NCBI GenBank assembly: GCA_963839615.1
Contig: CAWIVY010000011.1
Location: 1-64,000, forward strand
Length of the DNA stretch: 64,000 bases
DNA from: DASQMT01 sp963839615
Lineage (GTDB): Bacteria > Actinomycetota > Thermoleophilia > Solirubrobacterales > Solirubrobacteraceae
Direction of reading: 5' to 3'
Below are positions 58,576-64,000 of the stretch, piece after piece (within the stretch, counting starts at the first letter, position 1; each line of letters begins with the position of its first letter). Both the position numbers and the translations under genes were made by a program. The notes beneath the pieces were generated by a model. The model saw nothing but the letters and a program-made list of their open reading frames with translations. It was not told the origin of the DNA and did not search any database.

Positions 58576-59447
58576 CCGGGCGGGCTGCCGCGCTGGCGCA
58601 GGAAGCGCTGGAACTCGCGCGCGAGCACGTCGCCGGAGGGGAGCTGGGAGGGATCGGGCCGCTCCTGCTCCTCGTCGGCCGCGCGCTCGAGCTTCTCGAC
58701 GAACGCCTGCACGTCGGGATCCATCTCGACCGCGCGCGAGACCTGGCGCTCGTACTCGCCGGCGGCGTCCTCGAGCTCGACCGCGTCGACCGTTACCCCG
58801 ATCAGGCTCTCGAGCCGCCGCAGCAGCGCGAGCGATCCCTTCGGGTTCGGCACGACCGCCACGTAGTGCGGCACCGCGGCCCAGAGCGACGCACTCGGCA
58901 TGCCGGCGTTCGCGCACGCGTCGTGCAGCACGCCGACGATGCCGGTCGGGCCCTCGTAGCTCGGCGGCTCGAGCCCGAGGCGCTCGACGAGCGCGTCGTC
59001 GGACGCGAACGCGGTGACGCCGACGGGACGCGAATGCGGGACGTCGGCGAGCAGCGCGCCGAGCGTCACGACCATCTGCACGCCGAGCGCCTCGGCCAGC
59101 TCGACGACGGTCGCGCAGAACGTGCGCCAGCGGTAGGCGGGCTCGGGGCCGGAGAGGATCACCAGGTCGCGCGGAGCGCGGGGGACGCGGGCCTCGTAGA
59201 CCTCGATGTCGGGCCACTCGATCACGCGATGCTCCCCGCCCGACAGCCGCACCGTCGGCCGGGTCGACTGGAAGTCGACGAACTCCTCGGGATCGATGAC
59301 CGCGAAGCGCTCCGCTCCGAGCCCGGCACCGAGGAAGGTGAGGGCCGAGGAAGCGGATTCGCCGGCGTCGTTCCAGCCCTTGAAGGCGCACACCAGTGCT
59401 GGAGCGCGAAGCCCGTCCGGACGGCGATCCCAGCGCAATGGCTGCAT
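58572..59447 (-). CDS. PAC2-family protein (proteasome assembly chaperone-like)
   Basis: 291 residues from ATG 59447 (MQPLRWDRRPDGLRAP). PAC2 features: VCAFKGWNDAGESASSALTFLG, VDFQSTRPTVRL, IEVYEARVPRAPRDLVILSGPEPAYRW, VVTLGALLADVPHSRPVGVTAF and ANAGMPSASLWAAVPHYVAVVPNPKGSLALL. C-terminal acidic helix with EYERQVSRAVEMDPDVQAFVEKLE. Actinobacterial PAC2 proteins are widespread; a link to the proteasome is from the family name. Divergent from the OB-HD gene, 63 bases apart; its stop lies in the palindromic element. Confidence 0.92.
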   Translation of the reverse strand: MQPLRWDRRPDGLRAPALVCAFKGWNDAGESASSALTFLGAGLGAERFAVIDPEEFVDFQSTRPTVRLSGGEHRVIEWPDIEVYEARVPRAPRDLVILSGPEPAYRWRTFCATVVELAEALGVQMVVTLGALLADVPHSRPVGVTAFASDDALVERLGLEPPSYEGPTGIVGVLHDACANAGMPSASLWAAVPHYVAVVPNPKGSLALLRRLESLIGVTVDAVELEDAAGEYERQVSRAVEMDPDVQAFVEKLERAADEEQERPDPSQLPSGDVLAREFQRFLRQRGSPPG

Positions 59448-59510
59448 CCGAAACCACGGTAGCGGACGGGCCTCGGCGCTCCCGTCCGCCCGGCCCACCA
59501 TCATCGGGGC

Positions 59511-60368
59511 ATGTCCGTGGCAGAGCTCAGCGCGCTGCGTGCCGGCGACGAGGTCGCGGGCGTCTACGCCTGCACGCGCAAGGACCGCCTGACGGCTCGC
59601 ACCGGCTCGCCCTACCTCGCGCTCGAGCTGCGCGACCGAACGAGCGCGCTGCCCGCGCGGGTCTTCCGCGACGCCGACCTGCTGGGCGGACGCTTCGACC
59701 GCGGCGACCTGGTGCTCGTGAAGGGCAGGGTGGAGCGCTTCCGCGACGAGCTGCAGGTCGACGTGCGCGCGATCGAGCGCGCGGAGAGTGCCGACCCCGC
59801 CGCGTTCCTCCCGGTCGCCTACCGCGACCTCGACGAGCTCGACGGGTTCCTCGAGCACCTCGTGCGCGAGGTGCACGAGCCCGGCTTCCGCAAGCTCTTG
59901 GAGGACTTGCTCGAGGACGCGCCGCTGCGCGCGGAGTGGCGCCGGGCGCCGTGCACGCGCGCCGGGCACCACGCCTATCTCGGCGGCCTGCTCGAGCACA
60001 CCGTCGCCGTCGCGACGCTCGCGCTGGAGACCTGCCAGCTGCATGTCCGCCTGAACTCCGACCTGCTGCTGACCGCGGCGATCGTGCACGACCTCGGCAA
60101 GACGCGCGAGTTCAGCTACGGGGCCGAGCTCGGGCTGACCGACGAAGGCCGGCTGCTCGGCCACCTCGTGCTCGGCCAGCAGCTGCTCGAGCCGCGCCTT
60201 GCGGCGCTGGCGCCGGAGCGGCGCCTGGCGCTGCTGCACTGCGTGCTCTGCCACCACGGCCCGGAGTCCGCGCCCGGCCGCCGCTTCGGCTCACCGGAGG
60301 CGCTCGCGCTGCACCGCCTGAACGCGCTCGACGCGAGCGTCAAGGGCGCGCTGGAGCACGGTCTCTGA
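59511..60368 (+). CDS. OB-fold/HD-domain exoribonuclease-like protein, second paralogue
   Basis: 285 residues. OB domain at residues ~1-90 (LRAGDEVAGVYACTRKDRLTARTGSPYLALELRDRTS, VLVKGRVERFRDELQVDVRAIE), HD domain at ~150-270 with AGHHAYLGGLLEHTVAVATLAL, IVHDLGK (HD pair) and LCHHG. Same YhaM-like architecture as the gene at 1521-2477 but with clearly different sequence. Predicted 3'-5' nuclease on RNA or single-stranded DNA; activity inferred from family. Divergent from PAC2. Confidence 0.88.
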   Translation: MSVAELSALRAGDEVAGVYACTRKDRLTARTGSPYLALELRDRTSALPARVFRDADLLGGRFDRGDLVLVKGRVERFRDELQVDVRAIERAESADPAAFLPVAYRDLDELDGFLEHLVREVHEPGFRKLLEDLLEDAPLRAEWRRAPCTRAGHHAYLGGLLEHTVAVATLALETCQLHVRLNSDLLLTAAIVHDLGKTREFSYGAELGLTDEGRLLGHLVLGQQLLEPRLAALAPERRLALLHCVLCHHGPESAPGRRFGSPEALALHRLNALDASVKGALEHGL

Positions 60369-60387
60369 GCACGCGCCTCAGTCGACT

Positions 60388-61251
60388 TCACTCCGCGCGC
60401 AGCTCCCCGACGCGCAGGCCGCGCGAGTTCATGATCGGCGCCGTGGCCAGGGTCTCCGGCACCGCGGCGGCGAGGCCGAGCTCGGCGCGCGCCAGCGCGA
60501 CGCCCGCGGGTGCGACGGCGCGGACCGAGCCGTCGCGGACCTTGAGCGCGAGCGCGCGCCCGTCGGCGAGGCCGATCGCCAGGACGCCCTCGGCGCCGAT
60601 CTTCGCCACCAGTCCCGCCTCGGCGCGCATCAGCTCGGTGTCGATCGCGCCCTCGTAGGCGACCAGCTCGGGATGCGCGCGCATCGCCGCGGCGCAGCGG
60701 TCGCCGCTCGTTCCGAGCCCGCCGCTCGCCAGCCGCGCGAACGCGCCGGCCAGCGCCGCCAGCGGGATCGCGAACGTGCGCATGCCGCACCCGTCCGTCG
60801 CCTCCTGGGACGGGGCGGTGACGCCGCATGCCTCGACGACGCAGTCGCGCATCGCCCCCTGCAGCCGGTGCCCGCCGCGGAAGTAGCCGTCGAGCGGCCA
60901 GTCCTCCGCGATGCAGCGGGCGAGGCCGAAGGCATGCTTGCCCGAGCAGTTGTGGCGGATGCGCGACGGCCGCAGGCCGCCGGCGGCGCGCGGGTCCAGC
61001 GGCAGCTCCGGGCCGCACCCGAGCGCGCCTTCGACCAGCCCGCAGGCCGTGAGCACCTCGGCGACGCAACGAACGTGCGTGTCGGACCCTCCGTGCGACG
61101 CGCACGCGAGCGCCAGGTGCCGGTCGCCGAGCCCGAAGCGCTCGAGCACGCCGGCGCGGACGCTGCCGAGCGCCTGCAGCGGCTTGACCGCCGAACGGGC
61201 GAACACCGGCAGCTCCGGGTCCGGCCCGGTCACGGACCCGTCGGGGTGCAC
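60388..61251 (-). CDS. L-asparaginase II (Rhizobium etli-type) family protein
   Basis: 287 residues from GTG 61251. Family motifs: FARSAVKPLQALGSVRAG (catalytic Ser-x-x-Lys), CASHGGSDTHVRCVAEVL, RHNCSGKHAFGLARCIAE (second Ser-x-x-Lys), and TDGCGMRTFAIPLAALAGAFARLA. Hydrolyses asparagine to aspartate and ammonia. The same frame continues upstream with family-like sequence (VVALRGGAVESEHRVAW), yet has no ATG, GTG or TTG there; a CTG at 61317, overlapping the pyrophosphatase stop, would give 309 residues and better match family length. The start is therefore uncertain. Confidence 0.88.
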   Translation of the reverse strand: MHPDGSVTGPDPELPVFARSAVKPLQALGSVRAGVLERFGLGDRHLALACASHGGSDTHVRCVAEVLTACGLVEGALGCGPELPLDPRAAGGLRPSRIRHNCSGKHAFGLARCIAEDWPLDGYFRGGHRLQGAMRDCVVEACGVTAPSQEATDGCGMRTFAIPLAALAGAFARLASGGLGTSGDRCAAAMRAHPELVAYEGAIDTELMRAEAGLVAKIGAEGVLAIGLADGRALALKVRDGSVRAVAPAGVALARAELGLAAAVPETLATAPIMNSRGLRVGELRAE

Positions 61252-61313
61252 GACGCACCAGGCGACGCGGTGCTCGGACTCGACCGCACCGCCCCGAAGG
61301 GCGACGACGCGCG

Positions 61314-61805
61314 TCAGGAGCGCTTCTCCCGCCAGCGCGCGCGGCTCTCATCGATGATCCGCACCGCCACGTCGCGCTCGTGCCAGCCGTCGACGACGAC
61401 CTCCTTGCCCTCGGGCTGCTTGTAGATCGAGAAGAAGTGCTCGATCTCGATCCGCAGCTGGCTCGGCAGGTCGTCGAGCTCGCGCAGTCCGCTCCAGTTG
61501 GGGTCCTCGTGCGGGACGCAGAGGATCTTGTCGTCCTGCCCCTTGTCGTCGGTCATGCGGAAGACCGCCACCGCGGTGACGGGGATCAGGCAGCCCGAGA
61601 ACGTCGGCTCGGACACGCAGATCATCGCGTCGAGCGGATCGCCGTCCTCGCCCAGCGTGTCGGTGACGAACCCGTAGTCGGTGGGATAGACGACCGAGGA
61701 GAACAGGAAGCGGTCGAGCTTGATCCCGCCGAGCGCGTCATCCCACTCGTACTTGTTGCGCGACCCCTTCGGGATCTCGACGAGGCAGTGGAGGGACTCG
61801 TTCAT
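61314..61805 (-). CDS. ppa: Inorganic pyrophosphatase
   Basis: 163 residues from ATG 61805. Family I pyrophosphatase: VEIPKGSRNKYEWD, YPTDYGFVTDTLGEDGDPLDAMI (the metal-binding Asp cluster), DDKGQDDKILCVPHEDPNW and FFSIYKQPEGKEVVVDGW. Converts PPi to phosphate in the cytoplasm. Adjacent to, and possibly co-transcribed with, the asparaginase gene. Divergent from mscL by 15 bases. Confidence 0.97.
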   Translation of the reverse strand: MNESLHCLVEIPKGSRNKYEWDDALGGIKLDRFLFSSVVYPTDYGFVTDTLGEDGDPLDAMICVSEPTFSGCLIPVTAVAVFRMTDDKGQDDKILCVPHEDPNWSGLRELDDLPSQLRIEIEHFFSIYKQPEGKEVVVDGWHERDVAVRIIDESRARWREKRS

Positions 61806-61820
61806 GGGCGGCGAACGATA

Positions 61821-62228
61821 GTGAGCAAGATGCTCAAGGGCTTTCGCGAGTTCCTCATGCGCGGCAACATCGTCGACCTCGCCGTCGCGGTGGTCATCGG
61901 CGTGGCGTTCGGAGCCGTCGTCGCGGCGTTCGCGACCGACTTCGTCGGCGGCATCATCGGCGCGATCGGGGGCACGCCGGACTTCAACGACGCCGGCGTG
62001 ACCGTGAACGACTCGAAGATCGTCTACGGCTCGACGATCAATGCGCTGATCAACTTCGTGATCGTCTCGGCGGCGGTCTACTTCCTCGTCGTGCTGCCGA
62101 TGCAGGCGATCGCGAAGCACCGCGGGTCCGCGGAGGACACTCCCGCGCCGACCGACGAGACCGTGCTGCTGACCGAGATCCGCGACCTGCTGGCCGCCCA
62201 GGGCGGGCGCGCGGGCGGGACGGCCTAG
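61821..62228 (+). CDS. mscL: Large-conductance mechanosensitive channel
   Basis: 135 residues from GTG 61821 (ATG 61830 alternative). GFREFLMRGNIVDLAVAVVIGVAFGAVVAAFATDFV is the MscL N-terminal helix and pore TM1; NALINFVIVSAAVYFLVVLPM is TM2; the C-terminal bundle ETVLLTEIRDLLAAQ follows. Opens under membrane tension to release solutes during osmotic downshock. The 3' end overlaps the cupin gene by 4 bases. Confidence 0.96.
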   Translation: MSKMLKGFREFLMRGNIVDLAVAVVIGVAFGAVVAAFATDFVGGIIGAIGGTPDFNDAGVTVNDSKIVYGSTINALINFVIVSAAVYFLVVLPMQAIAKHRGSAEDTPAPTDETVLLTEIRDLLAAQGGRAGGTA

Positions 62229-62620
62229 CGCGCGCTCGACTCGCCCTCCGGGAGCAGCCCGTCGCGGCCGACGTAGCCGCCGGCACCGCCGACGCAGAGG
62301 AACACCGCGTCCTCGGAGTCGGACAGGTTGCGGAACGACCGCACGGTGGCATGGTCCACGCGCGCCAGGCCGCCGGGTCCGAGGACCTGCTTCTCGCTCT
62401 CGCCGAACTTGAACTCGATCTCGCCGCTGAAGACGAAGTAGAGCTCCTGCTGGCGCTCGTGCAGGTGGCGCCCGGACATGTAGCCGGGCGGCAGCACGAC
62501 CGCGTTGACGCCGAACGCCGTGACCCCGAGCTCCTTGCGGACCTTGCGGAAGCCCGGCCCCTCGCCCAGCGCGTCGAGGCTGCCGACGGCCCAGCCGTCG
62601 CCCGTGGTGGTCTCCGTCAT
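62225..62620 (-). CDS. Cupin-domain protein
   Basis: 131 residues. Cupin motif 1 PGYMSGRHLHERQQELYFVFSGE (His/His/Gln-Glu metal ligands) and motif 2 GGLARVDHATVRSFRNLSD. Single-domain small cupin, cytoplasmic; function unknown. Divergent from the trehalose-phosphatase gene by 17 bases, convergent with mscL. Confidence 0.9.
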   Translation of the reverse strand: MTETTTGDGWAVGSLDALGEGPGFRKVRKELGVTAFGVNAVVLPPGYMSGRHLHERQQELYFVFSGEIEFKFGESEKQVLGPGGLARVDHATVRSFRNLSDSEDAVFLCVGGAGGYVGRDGLLPEGESSAR

Positions 62621-62637
62621 GTCGCCATACTAGGCCG

Positions 62638-63444
62638 ATGCCGGAGGCCGACGCCAAGCTCGACGCGCTGCTCGAGCCGCTCCGGCGGGACCCGGAGCGC
62701 TCCGCGGTGCTGCTCGACGTCGACGGCGTACTCGCGCCGATCGTCTCCCAGCCCGACGACGCGCACATGCCGGAGACGACGCGGCGCCCGCTGATCGAGG
62801 TCGCGCGCAAGTACGGCACCGTCGCCTGCGTTTCCGGCCGCAGGGCGTCCGACGCGCGCCGGATCGTGTCGCTCGGCTCGATCGCCTACCTGGGCAACCA
62901 CGGGTCGGAGGTGCTGCGGCCCGGCGCGGTGGCGCCGGAGCTCGACCGCGAGCTGCAGGCCTGGACGCGGCGCATCCAGGGCTTCATGAGCGGGGCCTAC
63001 GGCGAAGAGCTCAGGCGCCTGCGCGTGCGGCTGGAGGACAAGGAGGCGATCGCTGCGCTGCACTGGCGCGGCGTGCCGGACGAGGAGGGCGCCGAGCAGG
63101 CGATCCGCGCGGTCGCGGAGGAAGCCGAGGCGTCGGGCTACAAGACCCACTGGGGCCGCAAGGTGCTCGAGATCCGCCCGCCCGTGCGGATCGACAAGGG
63201 CGCGGGGATCGTCGCGCTGCTGCGCGACACCGACCTCGCCGCCGCGATCTACGTCGGTGACGACATGACCGACATCGACGCCTTCCGCGGGCTCCGCGAG
63301 CTGGTCGACATGGGCCGCCTCGGCACGGCGGTGCGCGTGGGCGTCCGCTCGGACGAGGGCCCGCCGGCACTCCAGGAGGAGGCGGACGCGATGGTCGAGG
63401 GAACCGCCGGCGTGCGCGAGCTCCTCAAAGCGCTGCTGGCCTGA
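62638..63444 (+). CDS. otsB: Trehalose-6-phosphate phosphatase
   Basis: 268 residues. HAD motif I LLDVDGVLAPIV, VSGRRASDARRIV (motif II region), GNHGSEVL, WGRKVLEIRPPVRIDKGAGIVALL (motif III Lys) and YVGDDMTDIDAFRGL (motif IV). Converts trehalose-6-phosphate to trehalose. No otsA follows; the next gene, 7 bases on, is a small membrane protein. Trehalose and MscL nearby both belong to osmotic response, but no shared control is visible. Confidence 0.92.
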   Translation: MPEADAKLDALLEPLRRDPERSAVLLDVDGVLAPIVSQPDDAHMPETTRRPLIEVARKYGTVACVSGRRASDARRIVSLGSIAYLGNHGSEVLRPGAVAPELDRELQAWTRRIQGFMSGAYGEELRRLRVRLEDKEAIAALHWRGVPDEEGAEQAIRAVAEEAEASGYKTHWGRKVLEIRPPVRIDKGAGIVALLRDTDLAAAIYVGDDMTDIDAFRGLRELVDMGRLGTAVRVGVRSDEGPPALQEEADAMVEGTAGVRELLKALLA

Positions 63445-63451
63445 CCGCGCC

Positions 63452-63952
63452 GTGAGGTTCGTCGATTTCCTCAAGGCGACGGTGATGCTCAGCGCGGGCT
63501 CCGCGACCTTCCTCGCCGCGCTGACGATCGTGCGCGTTCGCGACGAGGTCGAGCCGACCCTGCTGGAGGTGGCGATCGGCTGGTGGATCGCGGCGGCGCT
63601 GCTCGGGGCGTGGCTCGGCCGCCGCAACGCGGCCTCGCCGCCGATCGCACGGGTCCTGGCGGACGCGCGGATGCAGATGGCGCTGCCCGAGCTGCGGCCC
63701 GGCATGACGCTGCTCAACCGGCTCTGGCCGCTGCTGCTCTCGACGATCGGCGCCGCCGTGCTGGGCGTGTTCGTGCCGCAGGTCTCGGCCGTGGCCGCCG
63801 GCTTCGCGATCATCTGGGCGCTCGCCTGGCGCCGGCAGGAAGCGGCGGTGACGGCGATCGAGGAGCGCGACGGCTTCCGCTTCTACGTCGACAAGACCGC
63901 GCCGCTGGAGCCGATCAGGCTGATCCGCACGCCGGGTTTGATGGCCGGGTAG
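63452..63952 (+). CDS. Membrane protein of unknown function
   Basis: 166 residues from GTG 63452 with four hydrophobic segments (KATVMLSAGSATFLAALTIV, VAIGWWIAAALLGAWLG, LWPLLLSTIGAAVLGVFVP, VSAVAAGFAIIWALAW) and a cytoplasmic C-terminus EERDGFRFYVDKTAPLEPIRL. No family recognised. It starts 7 bases after otsB and is probably in the same transcript. Confidence 0.75.
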   Translation: MRFVDFLKATVMLSAGSATFLAALTIVRVRDEVEPTLLEVAIGWWIAAALLGAWLGRRNAASPPIARVLADARMQMALPELRPGMTLLNRLWPLLLSTIGAAVLGVFVPQVSAVAAGFAIIWALAWRRQEAAVTAIEERDGFRFYVDKTAPLEPIRLIRTPGLMAG

Positions 63953-63970
63953 GGCGGAGCCCGGTCAAGC

Positions 63971-63988
63971 CCGGACATGGATGTCCGG
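63971..63988 (+). terminator. Hairpin after the otsB-membrane protein operon
   Basis: CCGGACAT-GG-ATGTCCGG, an 8-bp perfect stem 19 bases after the stop codon. No T tract is visible before the window ends. Possible terminator or a small dispersed palindrome. Confidence 0.4.
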
Positions 63989-64000
63989 CATGCCAATCCG

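Overview
The window is a gene-dense, very GC-rich (roughly 70% by eye) stretch of chromosome with many 4-base start/stop overlaps (ATGA, GTGA, TTGA) and frequent GTG and TTG starts. The gene set points to an actinobacterium: a fused PafB-PafC WYL regulator, a DUF2342-type metalloprotease, PucR-type regulation beside a fatty-acid desaturase, family 5 uracil-DNA glycosylase, Nei-type glycosylase, a helicase fused to an Fe-S nuclease, and a Crp-like regulator. The style suggests Thermoleophilia/Solirubrobacterales, but that is an inference; there is no rRNA or other decisive marker. I saw no tRNA, rRNA, CRISPR array or complete insertion sequence.

Layout. 0-1.5 kb: three damaged genes (a sulfotransferase-like C-terminus, an Rrf2 regulator and an SDR), the last two abutting at a deletion-like junction. 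1.5-7.1 kb: an OB-HD nuclease of YhaM type, a tandem palindromic repeat, a LuxR-type response regulator with a tiny HisKA-only protein, PafBC, a PPOX-fold oxidoreductase and rmlA. 7.1-15.2 kb: an EamA/MarR divergent pair with a dyad over both start codons, a DeoR-MFS-HAD operon, a desaturase/PucR divergent pair, and rmlD-rmlB. 15.2-24.3 kb: lipoprotein, TetR, UDG, MFS, an ABC exporter pair and a full-length Lhr helicase. 24.3-32.5 kb: M28 peptidase, GGDEF-EAL protein, ASCH protein and a membrane protein, all four split by single-base-type frameshifts, with intact Nei, GDPD, ECF sigma/DUF4349 and Nudix genes between them. 32.5-35.6 kb: groES-groEL behind a promoter flanked by two CIRCE operators, then CHRD and DUF1330 proteins. 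35.6-44.5 kb: a large secreted M14 carboxypeptidase, a four-gene operon (citrate synthase, ABC ATPase, two ABC-2 permeases), an amidase, an NAD-binding epimerase-like protein and a ferredoxin.

44.6-49 kb holds the most unusual locus: a 379-residue repetitive protein with an acidic leader-like N-terminus, followed 27 bases later by an 840-residue protein that joins a PqqD-like (RiPP recognition element) domain to an M50 membrane zinc protease, a secreted four-cysteine domain and a Pro/Thr tail. A Crp/Fnr regulator converges on it. I propose this as a protease/exporter acting on the neighbouring repetitive protein. 49-64 kb: Mrp ATPase, a histone-H1-like coiled-coil protein behind two perfect dyads, a DUF2342 protease, an inositol-phosphatase-family enzyme, a UvrD-nuclease/aminotransferase/SDR operon, a 168-base palindromic element whose CTAG ends supply the stop codons of both neighbours, a PAC2 protein, a second OB-HD protein, asparaginase, pyrophosphatase, MscL, a cupin and trehalose-phosphatase.

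The frameshifts (about 100, 865, 24,820, 25,165, 26,690, 31,751 and 32,143) are numerous enough that sequencing or assembly indels must be considered alongside real gene decay.
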